A stretch of DNA of 64,000 nt from Rhynchonema sp. JSB1_4. Taxonomy: Eukaryota > Nematoda > Chromadorea > Monhysterida > Xyalidae. The stretch is from contig JASAMV010008184.1 in the NCBI GenBank assembly GCA_030248065.1, positions 1 to 64,000 of the forward strand, in the 5' to 3' direction. The notes beneath the pieces are model-generated. The model made no database searches. It saw nothing but the letters and a program-made list of their open reading frames with translations, and was not told the DNA's origin. The position numbers and the translations under genes were made by a program. Shown here one piece after another: positions 35,121 through 47,600 of the stretch (the first letter of the stretch is position 1; every line of letters begins with the position of its first letter).

Positions 35121-36845
35121 CAAGGAAGAATCAAAAGTTCAAAGCCACCTTACAATACCCGCATTTTTATGAACGAAGGTGCAACTTTGACGAGTCGTTG
35201 CGCAAACGTAGTTGCCTTTCTTGCAATAATATCAGCTTAACGATGTACACAAAGGTTTTGGAAGATCATTGCAGTCTTGTGACATTTTCGCCTGCACTAA
35301 ACTGATTATGGTGCATAAACTGTCATCAATTTCTGTTCCGCACCGCCGGCGGCGGCAGTCGTTGGCAGACAACTCAGCAGAAGCCCGTACAACTTGGAGA
35401 TGATCATCTGAAACATTTGCGTGTTATATTTAAAATCACAATATTGCAAGGACAGCATCAACAGAGGATTGAGTACAGCATAATTTTCAGTTTTCTGTTA
35501 AAACTTGTCTTGTGGGCGATCAGTCCTGATTTCTGTTATATTTCTCTCTCCTTGGCGCTTTTTGTAGCTTCTGTTTGCTGTGGTTTTCTTATAACCAGTG
35601 TTACAACTGTTTTTTTATTTCCGTAATTTTCCCACCCGGTCTTTGTAACTATGCTTTTATCATCAATTAATTTACTTATTTGTTTTATGCGATTTGACAT
35701 GAAATGACATAGCCAAAGCTTTTAAAAGCTCCTTGAAAACCATCCGAGGCTTGCTTGTGAGCTTGTCAGTTCCTTGGCACCTAATTTTTTTCTAAGGTTA
35801 AGCTACATTGTGAAGTTGCAAAGCAATAACATTAAAATTTATATTCACATTGCCAATATTGGTTTATATTGGTTGTTGGTCCTATATTTTGGTCATGTGT
35901 TCTGCCTCCGATTACCCTATCATTTTTCGTTGTACTTTCTAATCAGTCGGTAATCAATATCTGCGACTTGTGTCATTAGTTGCAAGTTTTTGATACGGGC
36001 ATTCGTGTTGTTTTTGCAACAACTTTAATGGTCTCCGTCTTTTGTGTCTGACTCAAACAGGAAGAAATTTTTGTTCCATTTATGCGCCTCCTATTATGGC
36101 TATCTGCTGTTTATTTTTTCCAATGATTTTGTACTTTCAAACTGTTGTTGTGACAGTTGACAAGTTATAGAACGTTTTGGGATGGACTTGCATATTATCG
36201 TATCTGGTCTCTCTCGAGGATTAATTGTCTTAATTTTGTTGTAAATTGTTTTCATTTTCCTCTGTGCTGACTTTCATGCGCATTGTGTCCATTTTTAGAT
36301 ATATTACTTTTAATGTTCGCTTTGATTTTTTTGCAATTCTCCTTTTCGTTGTTTTCATTTTCATATTCCTTGTATATCAATATTTCCTTCGTGAGTGTGT
36401 TTTAAAACAACGATTTTGAGTTATGTAATTGATCCCCATAATGTGCTGTCACGTGAAATTTCGAAACAGTTGAAGTTTACGTACGTTATTCAGTGGTTTC
36501 CTGTCTAAAATTCCAACCTGCAAGGTTTGTGGGCGTGTAGTTGTGGCTGCGTTCTATTTGCGAAATAACGGAAGCTCTGAATTCGTACATCTTCACCAAA
36601 CTTGATAATTGATTTTTTGAATTTAATTGAAACAGTTCAGACTCACGTTTGATTAAACAATCATAGGAACCATTGACCATCGTTCACGAAATTGACCATT
36701 CAAACACAACCGATAAATCTACATGTGGTCATTCAAACTTGAAATGCACATTTATTTGACACTTCAAAAAAAATTTTCAATCCGTCAACAACCAGCCATC
36801 AACCGCCTAACGAACTTTTGTGCTGAGCAGTGGATGCACCATGTA
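35121..36845. other. Gene-free AT-rich sequence
   Basis: The receptor 3' flank. About 35600-35690 is weakly similar to the LINE-like tail at 2127-2255. Otherwise no gene, RNA or repeat is recognised. Confidence 0.4.
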
Positions 36846-37026
36846 GGCTGTGAGCAGATACACGCGGAATGCGGAACAAAAAACCAGCGTAGTCGTCATA
36901 GCCCTAACGCTCCAAACAGACTTTGAAACATTATCTTGAAGCGCCACAGTGCCTTAGGTGTAGCTAAGGAGTTGCTGTTTTTAAACCAATTCCGCATTCC
37001 GCATTGCACGTTTATCTGCTCACAGC
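36846..37026. mobile_element. MITE family E, short copy c
   Basis: The ends GGCTGTGAGCAGATACACGC and inverse (TTATCTGCTCACAGCC) enclose about 120 bases. Related to 18640-19037 and 44649-45083. Confidence 0.75.
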
Positions 37027-37031
37027 CGTAC

Positions 37032-38479
37032 AGGCCAGCCACGTGCTCATGAGACGACTCTTTTTAAGGCTTGCTTGGCCAGATTCAAAAATGCGCCGGT
37101 TACACGGGTTTTCGCAAACAAAAGAAAGAGATTGGGCCGAGAGACTTGATGACAAGCTCCAGCTGGCTGATCTCAGTTTGTTGCGTGCTTACGCGAACAA
37201 CAACGTCGTTCAACACACAAATGTTTTGGGAGTCAAAAGGGAATTTACGCACCGAGGTGGAGAGCGTGTTTTTAAAAAATACATGCATTTCTCTTTCTTT
37301 CATTTCCGAAATACGTAGAACCGGGGCATTATTGGATCCGTTCAAGTCAACTTCAAAATAAGTCGTCTCATGAGTTCGTGGCTGGACCATACTGCTGGTA
37401 TAGTCCAGCCACGAACTCATCAGACGATTTTTTTTGAAGTTGACTTGTACGGATCCAATAATGTTCCGGTTCCACGTATTTCGGAAATGAAGGAAAGAGA
37501 AACGCATGTATTTTTTAAAAACACGCTCTCCACCTCGGTGCGTAAATTCCCTTTTGACTTCCAAAACATTTGTGTGTTGAACCGCGTTGCTGTTCGCGTA
37601 AGCACGCAACCAATTGAGGTCAGCCAGCTGGAACTTGTCATCAGGGTTGTTTAAAAAAAAAAGTGGTTAATTAAAAAAAAATTTTTTTAAAAAAAAAATT
37701 TTTTTTTTGAAACTCAGATTTTGCTTTTTTTTTAATAAAAAAAAGTTGCCCAAAATGGGCTGAAATCTCCAAAAATGGCCTTTTTCGAGGCAAAAAATTG
37801 GCACTTTTTTTCTGTGGACGGGACAATTTTTCCAAAATCGCGCCTGCGGCGCCCTGTATTGTCCCCAAATCCGTACAGGGATGCGCGGGGATGGTCTTTT
37901 ATAGTGATGTGGCACCGATAATGTACCACTGCATGCTACTACACATGTATATACATAGGTCTGGTGCAAAACCGGGCGCGCAAAGTCGATCTGACGCGCA
38001 AGATTTGGGCTGTAATCGATATTTTGATGCTCGTATATCAGATATACGGCATTAGATGCATTAAAATACATTGTACGGCATGCTACCATACATTAGAGTA
38101 CATCGTTAGTGAACATCAACCTCAGACTGGTAGGATTCCATAGAATCTGCACAATGCTACCGGGTGTCACCACACAAGTTGGGTCTCAGGCGAAAATTTT
38201 TCAATTTTTGAAAAATATGTCGCATCGATTTCATTTATCCTGAAACGTCGTTTGCAACACTTTTTCTAATAAAAAAAATTTTCGTCAAAAAAAATCAAAA
38301 AAAAAATTTTTTTAAAAAAAAAGCTCGTTAATAAAAAAAATTTTTTTTCAACCCTGCTTGTCATCATGTCCCTCGGCCCAATCTCTTTCTTTTGTTTGCG
38401 AAAACCCATGTAACAGGGGCATTTTTGAATCTGGCCAAGCAAGCTATAAAAAGAGTCGTCTCATGAGCTCGTGGTTGGA
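37032..38479. mobile_element. Long palindromic element split by a hAT MITE
   Basis: Two arms of about 360 bases are reverse complements around a centre at about 37391 (GGACCATACTGCTGGTATAG). The outer ends are CACGTGCTCATGAGACGAC and inverse. The right arm is interrupted by the hAT MITE at 37642-38356. A short relative with GTCTCATGAGCT ends lies at 48283-48444. Confidence 0.85.
37642..38356. mobile_element. hAT-type MITE nested in palindrome
   Basis: CAGGGTTG..CAACCCTG ends and a perfect 8-base duplication CTTGTCAT (37634-37641 and 38357-38364). The subterminal words are AAAAATTTTT. The surviving left arm of the palindrome confirms the empty site. Confidence 0.92.
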
Positions 38480-38627
38480 CTATACGTATGTCCATGCAAA
38501 CATGAAATGTCATATTTCACTGTCAAAATTGTTTGTGGACATCTTTGTTTTACAAGACATGTTTCATTTAACAGTCCTAACATGATCCTAACATTTATCA
38601 AAAACTGTGATTCTTATCTAATATTGT

Positions 38628-41600
38628 TTAGCAGGATATGCCACCGTAGCCTGTGTTTGCAGTGACCTTATAGCACTGGAGGTGAAAAATTACAAATAAA
38701 TAAATACTACTGACAAATGACCACATCCAGACTATGAGATAAATATAATGCATAGCCCTTAAACGTAGGGCGCGTAATGTACCTTAAACAAACTAAATTA
38801 GTTTAAAAACAAACAATTCGTAACGGAATTCACCGTTCCATAAACAAAAATACATATATAACAGCAGGACTGCATGTTCATATACAGCTGCACGATCACA
38901 CACTTGCTACGTCAATAATGTAACAGTAAGCAAGTTGCTGAAAAAGTTAAATTCTTGACAAGATGTCTTTCACTGTGTCACACTAAGCACATTTCAAATC
39001 AGAAAGATTTTGGAAAGATCAAAAATGAACACTTTTTCCCAGAAATGAAACCCAATTGCTGTTACCGAGTTGTTTCCGTCATCGAACGTGGCGTTGTGCA
39101 GCAAACATTGTCCAGTGCCCTGATGGTAACTGAAGCCTTTGCACAACCATCCGACACAGCTTTCGCCTGAAATTGACAGCAAGCACCAAAGCATGTAAAA
39201 TGCTTGAAAACATCTTGGTCGATGTCAAACTTGGTGATCGGATCAGATCTGACCAGGTAGTCACATAATACCATCAATGTGATCGGACTAAGGCGTATGG
39301 TCACATAAGGCGTATGGTGTGATCTGTTCGGATATGTCTTGTCCATAAGCAATATTGTCAAACGCGTGGGCCAAAATATTGTTTTTATATAATACGCCTA
39401 TCTCTGTAACATCACCGAGCTGGCCATATGTGTGCCTGTGTGTCAGTGTGTTGTATAGGTTGTGCGTGCACTGTTGCACACTGTGTATGGCCAAAAAAAC
39501 GCAGCGCACAAACATAGACCGACAGCTGGGTGCTGTTACAAGCAGACGTGCGTCATAAAAACAATGTTACGCTGCAGCAATATAACGCAAGTCCAGATGA
39601 CTGTTGGTGGGCAGTCAGATCAGATCATAGCAATGTGATTCGACTACCAAGTCACACCACATCAATGTGACTAGGTAGTCAGATCCGGTCACATTAATCT
39701 TATGCGACTAGGTAGACCGATCCGCCGATCCCCAAATTTGATATCGACCATTGAGCTTCATGGCAATAAGACAAATTCTGGAGCACATACCACAGTCTCG
39801 GACAAGTGTTTTCGTGGACCCGTCGTAAACAATGCCGGGTGATCCTTTCTTGTCGACTGCCTTGCTGTCGAATCGTTTTGGGTTTTCTGTTATGAATTAG
39901 TGTTGCTTTAGCGACCGAACCGCTTCCGTTCCCCGTTTACTGTATCTGTGACTGGGTTCGAAAGCAGGTGGGAAATTCGCTTTTGAGAATATGTAGCTTT
40001 GTTTCCCAATTCGAGCCTTTGTGGGGCTGTAAAACGTCATAGGGTGATATTTTCGAAACGGTGTAAAAGGTCAGTTGGGTGTAAAGGTCGGTGGAAAGCT
40101 CGGTCGACAGCTCAATGTGATAGACATCGGTGTAAAGTTGAAACATTCCACGTTAATAACAGGCAATGTTTCAGGTTTACACCGAGCTACGCCGACCGAG
40201 CTTTCGACCGAACTTTACACCGACCTTTACGCCCAACTGACCTTTACACCGTTTCGAAAATTTTACCCATAGTAGGATGCGCTTTTATGATGCCATAAAG
40301 AAAGGAAATGCGAACAAAACGGTAGAAATGAGATGGAAAATGGCTGGTTTTCATCACTTTTTAGTGATTGTGATGCAGCAGCAATTGAATACAAACCTGC
40401 GTAACATATTGTCGATTGTACACCCAACCAGGTACCATTAGTTCCACTGCAGGTCACTTGTGTGGGTTCCAGAAAGTATCCCTCTGCGCAATCAAAAGTC
40501 GCCTGAAACAAAACAAACTTTTTAAAAAACATGAATCTGTTCAAGGCTTTATTGTACATACCCAGATAAAAATTTCTGAATTTTCTCCTTTCTGCTTTAA
40601 CCACAAAGTTGTAATTAAAATTATGACAGATCGTACATGAATTCAAAAGTTTTTAGAAGAACTTTTTTACTTAATTTGCGGTGCTGAAATAGTGCCAACT
40701 TTGTCTCTTAACATCCAATCTTCTTAATTTTTATCCATTATTAATTTTGCTATCTTCATCTTCAGCTCGATTATGTTTTGTTTTTGTTTTCCAATGGTCA
40801 TTTTTGTCACGTTTGTCTCGTGTTTGTGTGTGCCTGCGATATATGCGAAGTACATACATAAAACTGAACCGAACTGAAATGAACCTGAGTGTTTGCGATC
40901 AGTTTGCCGTGCACGGAGGGGACAGTTGGAGCATATATCAATGGGTTACTGTAGGTGACGCTAGCGATTGGGGCCGGTGGACTGATGGGCGCGCACACTG
41001 AAATTTGAAGCAATGTGACTTTTGCGTTTTGTCGGCAAGAGAAGTTAATCGTCCAGACAAACGTTGCCGATGTTGGTGCCGTCTTAAAATAAAATCACAC
41101 TATGAGTGGTGCATCCAAGTTGGCTCGATGGGGCACATTTCATACAAAACACACTATCCAGACGTACTGATGATTTATGTTTACTCACTTCTACATACAG
41201 TACCCATGTATTAGCCACGTAAGCTTGCATTAGTGTTATCCCGAGATTGTTCATTTTAGGCCGGTGTCGAACAATCACTGTCGTCAAAAACGCTTTACAC
41301 ATTCAAAACGCAAAATATCGATGCTCGAGACCAAGCCTTAGCAACTACGTGGTTTACGGGAGTGGATTGTGGTCTGCCGAGCTGTGTTGGTTTGGCACGC
41401 GCACCTTTCTCACAAGGCTGGTCACCTCCCGTCCATACACGACTCGCGTTGCAGGTGATTGTCTGTTGCGTTAGTCGATCGGCAGTCGCATGCCCGCTGT
41501 CACATTCATGTGTCATCGTGCCTCCACCAATCGTCCAGTTGACTGCCACTTCCGATGCAAAAACCATCGAGCTCTGGTTGACGCCGGCCGGCAGCACCAG

Positions 41601-44600
41601 TTCATTGCGGTGGCACACTTGAGATGCATATATTTTTATACGGGTTACAAAGGTACAAGAACGTCCAAATCCATTCGCACGACTATACTCCGCAGAGATA
41701 AACCAGCCATTAAACAAAAAAAATCATGATGTTGTAGAATTATGTTCGCACCGTGTGAACTTCGCGAAACCACCAAGCCGATCGCAATACAGCAAGTAGC
41801 AAAATATACGTGCTAGTAGAGGTATAGTATTTTTCCAAATTCGCTGCCGCACAGTAAAGTACGCCCCATAGTTAATGTCAGGTTCTAAACCCGAAAATCA
41901 GCTTGTGAAACATTCGGACAGCCAACACACACGCAGCTTGCCAGCCAACCAGGCAGCTGCGCGCAATGTTTCAGAACCGCGCATGGTTAGCGTTCGGGTT
42001 TATAACTTGACATTAACTATGGGGCGTAGTTTACTGTGCTGCAGCGAATTTGGAAATTTACTATAACTGCCGCAAAAATAAACTCGTCGTTAGCAGTCCA
42101 ACTTGTTCTGCGTACGTATGATGAATTTTTCACGCCGATTGCGACCAAGTTTAAAGACAAAATGATCGAAGTTGTGGAGTACGAAATGCATGGCGGGGGG
42201 CGGTTTCGCGAATGTATCGCTTGTCACGCACGATACGCACCTGGTTCGCACATAAAGTAGGTCATGTTGTCCCACGATGCCGACCATATCCAATCGGCGA
42301 CCGCCAAACAGGTGCGCGCTGTGCCTGACTGTCCTTCGACGGTCATTGTGTTTGCCGGGCACGTAATCGTCGCAACGGTTCCCACCGGGTACATCAAATA
42401 CTGCGCGGGACCGGGCAGCGACAAGTTTCCGATCGGCGCAAGCGAGTAGCTGACGTCGCCGTTGGTGTCCACTCGAGGACAAACTGCAAGGTCGCCGGCT
42501 TCAAGCTTTCTGATCGGTCAAGTCCGGTCTGGTCCTGTTTCCGATAGGTCACGTTTCGCAGAACTTCGATTGTTTCACTGGCGTCAACAATCTCCACAAG
42601 CGGAATATTGTGCTAATAATAAACATATAGCTGTCCGAAATTCATTATTCCGCTGGTCAAAATAGTATCATGAAACGAATCTCAAAATGTCCAAAATGTG
42701 ACCCGGTCTACTGCCACAAACCATTTTCACAGGGAACAAGTGGTTCCCAGGTGTCAGTAGCGGTGCACGTGATCCGATGCCGTATTAACTGGGGATGACC
42801 AGTGAACACCATGTAGTAGTAGCTGTTGCAACTGTAGTCGATCGTCTGAATTCCAGTTATTGGATCCACATAGCTATCCAAACAGGTAACTGATGCCGGC
42901 CACGGGGTGCTGGGGAAAACGGTGCACGCTGCAATTCAATCAATGTTTTCACACACTTTGCTGTCGGATCTGATCGGACCTGCTTCGGTAACGTGTGAAA
43001 TGTGTGAAACGTCTGAACATTTTTTTTGCTTTCTTCGTGCCTAACACGCGAAGGGGGTGCTAGAGAACACGTTTGAATTGCGCGTTGACTTGTCTTGTGC
43101 AACGCGTGCCAAGAGGAACACTTCATCTCCAATTTATAAGCTGTAGTATAGCTTCAAAATGTACACACAGTACCAGGGTTGGGCAAAAAAAATTTTAAAA
43201 AAGAAAAAATTTTTTTTTAAAATTTTCACGGGAACAAAATGTTCTAACGTCCAAAAATGGCCTTTTTGGGGGTTATTTTTTGTCATTTTTTCTCAAGGGT
43301 CGAAAAATTTTCTTCACAAAATCACCTTTGGAGCATGTATTTGGTACCTAAGATACCCCAAATGATGTTATTATACCTTCCCGTAATACATGGGACACAG
43401 TATGCATGTGCCTACATGGTACTTCGATGTCATACCCCATCAGGTCGGTCATATACTACTGATTCAGCTACCCGACAAGTATTTCTGCAGCTTATATTCT
43501 CAATTCTGTGTGGTTTATGAGTGAATCTTGCTTATTCGGCCACAAACTGTTGTGTCCGATACCACAGAGCAGCAATCAGCGGTCCATATCAAGCACAGAC
43601 TGTTGGATTGCACCGAAATGACGTAAACACCCTTGATAAGTGATGCAAACCAAGTCACAAAAGTGACTTGCCAATTAAAGTTGCATTTTTTCGCCATTTT
43701 GCGCGTTTTTTAGGCAAATTTGGTAAAATTTACCCGAATCTCAGACTTTTTAAAAAAAATTTTTTAAAAAAAAACTTGTTTAAAAAAATTTTTTTTCCAA
43801 CCCTGCACAGTACACCAGAAAATGACTTATCACCACCTTAGCAATGAACACGACATTATCCCACAGGAAAAGCTAGATCATCTTTGTGAATCTCAGTACA
43901 TATCCAAGTTGATGAACATCTGTGCAAATTTTAACAAAAACGTCCCGTTCAAACTGTTTTGGGCTCTATGTGCGCCAGATCAAGAGCGATAGAGTACGTG
44001 ACTAGTCATCCACATCGCTATTGTGCGCGAAGCACGAGGATGCGAAGAGAGGGTACGACGGTTAGAGTTTTGACCATCACTAATTCGTTTCGATTTTTTA
44101 TGAAGGATAAGGTGCTGAATGCAAAAATTGCATGAGACTAAGAAAAGCAAGTCCGATTTGATCTGCTCCGAGCACCATTTTTGATACCTCATTTCGAATT
44201 GTTTCATATCTTTGCTTGTTATGGTATCAATTTCAATGAGGTTTCAAAGGCGCTCTGTTCCGTGTAACGCATGTTATACGAAACGTGCCTGTACCATGTA
44301 TGTACTTTGGTGTATTTGTCAGCGTTCTTGTTGTTGTTTCATTGGTTTCACCAAAATGATACGAATAAATATAATTACGGTGTGCAAGACGTATACAAAC
44401 CCAACCTGGTGTCGGCGTTACACACGTATAAGTGGCGAAGCTGGGGTCGGGGACACAGAACTGTCCATTCGCACATGGTTCGGGATGGCACGGATGAGTT
44501 CCTGTATTATGTTGTACAAGGCAGTGAGTGCATCCCAGCCTGTTCCCGCTTGCAATTGCGCATGACGACATGCCCACGCCCGAGCGCCGCACGAGGTCAC

Positions 44601-47600
44601 ACGCGTGCGGATGCGTGACGTACACAAAGCAAAAAGTAAATATTTCTTAGGCTGTGAGCAGATAAACGCGGAATGCGGAAATTGGTGAGCAGATAAACGC
44701 GGAATGGCAGATTTCTGCATTCCGCATTCCGCGTTTATCTGCTCACTTTTGCGGAACATTGCGCGCTTGGGTGACGATGACAACTTCCAGCGTGCTGACC
44801 TCAAATGTTGCGTGTTAACGCAAACAGCAACTGAGATGTTTGACCAAAAGCATAAATTTACTTGCAGAAATTCGAAATTCCGCAAAGGTGAGCAGATAAA
44901 CGCGGAATGCGGAATGCAGAAATTTGCCATTCCGCTTTTATCTAATCGCGGCCTAAAGGGGATCTGCATTGGTTGATCTTAGTGATGTTTATCTCGGACA
45001 TGGGTTAGTGTTCACGAAAACGGTGGAGTGCGAAGGTGGAATGCAGAAATCTGCCATTCCGCGCGTTTATCTGCTCACAGCCTTACGTAACATGCACGCA
45101 CATTAATCGTATACCCGCGTGACACGAACGCGGCTGCAGCTCATCGAGAAATCTGCCTCAATATTTCTGACTACTTATGAGTGGTTTCTGATACTATCCG
45201 TCCATGGCGAAACTCGCTGCTAATAACGTACCTACATAACCGTAGCTGCTTTTTGTCGAGGACCTGTGATTATCTATTGTCACAAAAATGCAAAATCTTG
45301 CGAAACTTCACTGGTTTCTGAAAAAAGTATGGTGATTGCCAATGTGCTGTTGCAAGTTATTCTTGCTGTAAAACTTTGAATATGACCATGCTTTCCTAAC
45401 CCCCCCCCCAATCTAAACTGTATTCGCAAACGTGTGCCCAATTGAAATTGGGCCCTGTTCTGGTTCCAGTCTCATTGCAAGTATAATGTGCGGTAGTGTG
45501 CGGCCCGATTTCGTCTCTCCAGCTGACACCACCTGTAAAGATGCGCAATCATGTGGACTGTTGTAAACCACGTTGGGTCGTATCAAATGTTTAGCAAAAG
45601 CATCACAGTTAAGCTATCACAGTCCCGGCAATGGCGGGATGGAATTGAAGAGATAATTAATTACTGTGGTTGCCGCCTCTACAATGACCACGTTGGTCAA
45701 CTTCTGCACAACGTTGGTCGAATTTTAAACTGTAATTTGCTGACAAAAAATTACAGAGTCCCAATAAAGCATGCAGGAAGCAAAGTGCTCCGGTTGGCAA
45801 TCCAGTGACCGCAACTGACTGCTCCAGCACCCAAACGGTGCAGAAACACCAACCTCCAATGTAGTTGTCATCCGAAAGATAAACAGGGTCCCATATGGTT
45901 TGGTTGGCATCAGTGGAATTCCATTGTTTTAGTTTGATGAGAGCGTGTACTCCGGTTCCAACCTGCACTATCTGATATCTTCCTTTATTACATAAAGGAA
46001 ATGCGCAGACGCGTGTTGGGAAAACCATCGTTTTTGTCAACATTCAACGGTAAAACAATAATGGCTGTTTCAAAGCCGCGATTGAATGAGCAAGGAGTGC
46101 AGTGTTCGAACGGGATCCCGATCCCGGGACACCGGGCCCTTTTTCTGATCCCGATCCCGATCCCGGCATTTTGAAAAAGACAATCCCGATCCCGATCCCG
46201 CCCAAAAAAGTACCGGGATCGGGATTAAGTTTTGAGAACAAAAAGTAAAAAATTATGCAATTTTAATTCGCCAAGCTGTTGTAAGGGCGAGGGCCATGCA
46301 AACGCGGGCGCGGGTCGCGGGTCAGAAAAATACTCTATATGTCCAATGACCGCCCCGCGTTTGCATGCCGCACTTGCGGGTCGCGGTTTGCGGGTCGCTT
46401 GAAACATTTGTTTGGCTGCAACACACAAAAATTAACCAATCCGCGTCCAGCCAACGCCGCAGACTGCCGTAGCACAGCGCTGATTGATAATTTTTGTGTG
46501 TGATAGCTACATAAATGTTTCAAGTGACCCGCAAACCGCAGCCCGCAAGTGCGGCCATGCAAACGCGGGGCGGTCATTGGACATAGAATTATTGCTGACC
46601 CGCGGCCCACAATCGTGTTTGCGTGGCCGCGCCCCTAAGAGGTGCTCGACGGCTGATTCCAAGCGTGATGAAACCGCAAGCACCACCACTCGCGAACAAG
46701 TCGAGCTAGAACTGAACGGTTACACAAAGTTGCATCGAACGAAGGGACTCAATTTCGAGGAAATGTTGTCATGGTGGGCAACAAATGAGACAAAGTTTCC
46801 GCGACTAGCACGTCTAGCTTCCAAATATCTAAAAAGCGCTCCGCTTACGAGTGTGCCTTCTGAACAGCTCTTTTCCAGTGCAGCTGATTTGTTTGATGGC
46901 AAGACTGCTTGAAACCAGAAAATGGTGAAATGCCTGTCTTTTTGTCAAAGGCTTTGCCATTGATCGACCATAATTATGATCTTTGAACTTATCCGTCATC
47001 AGCTATTCTCGATTTTCAATCGGCTTTAAGGGCGGACGTAGGTTAAACACGGAAACCGGAACACGGAAATAATTCCCATACAAAATTATTTCACTCATTT
47101 CCGTGTCACGAAAATATTTCCTTGGACATTATTGCTGTTCGCGTCAACACACAAACTTTTGACTTCATTCATTCATTCACACAAACGCTGGCTTTTGTCA
47201 TCATCACTCGAAAAGCACCGTTTGCATGCCTGCGTTATTTCCGTGTTCCGTGCCACGGAAATATTTCCGTGTTCCGTGATTTTAAAAAATTTTTCACGGA
47301 ACACAATACGGAAATATTTCCGTGTTCCGGTTTCCGTGTTCAACCTAAGTCCGCCCTAATCACTATTCCGGATGCTTATCCATGTGTGATAAACATGTTT
47401 CATGGATGTCTGCGACATTAACGTGCATCTTATGCATAAAATGATACAAACTATTGCCTTTGGACTATCTGGTCAATCCCGATCCCGATCCCGGGATCCC
47501 GGGTTTTCAAAACCGGGATCCCGATCCCGATCCCGACACTTTCTTGATTCCAATCCCGATCCCGATCGCGGGATTAAAAATGAATCCCGTTCGAACACTG

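Larger units (their letters stand above)
46100..47600. mobile_element. Decayed hAT element with GATCCC word ends
   Basis: The ends CAGTGTTCGAACGGGAT and inverse are flanked by the perfect 8-base duplication AAGGAGTG (46092-46099 and 47601-47608). The subterminal zones iterate GATCCCGATCCC. Inside lie a palindrome (46276-46641), a transposase remnant and a family F element (47027-47358). The whole sits in intron 2 of the lectin-EGF-CCP-PAN gene. Confidence 0.88.

Noticed and set aside
39200..39720. Repeated TCACATTGATGTGACTAGGTAG-like words
   Set aside because: Suggestive of another word-bearing MITE, but I could not define both ends.
42857..43132. Minus-strand frame MEMKCSSWHALH as an exon between EGF-like and CCP1
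   Set aside because: Phase does not fit either neighbour, whereas direct joining of 44406 to 42928 is in phase.
46335..46689. GC-rich frames in the GCGGGTC palindrome
   Set aside because: Repeat-derived; only the part after about 46650 matches a known transposase region.
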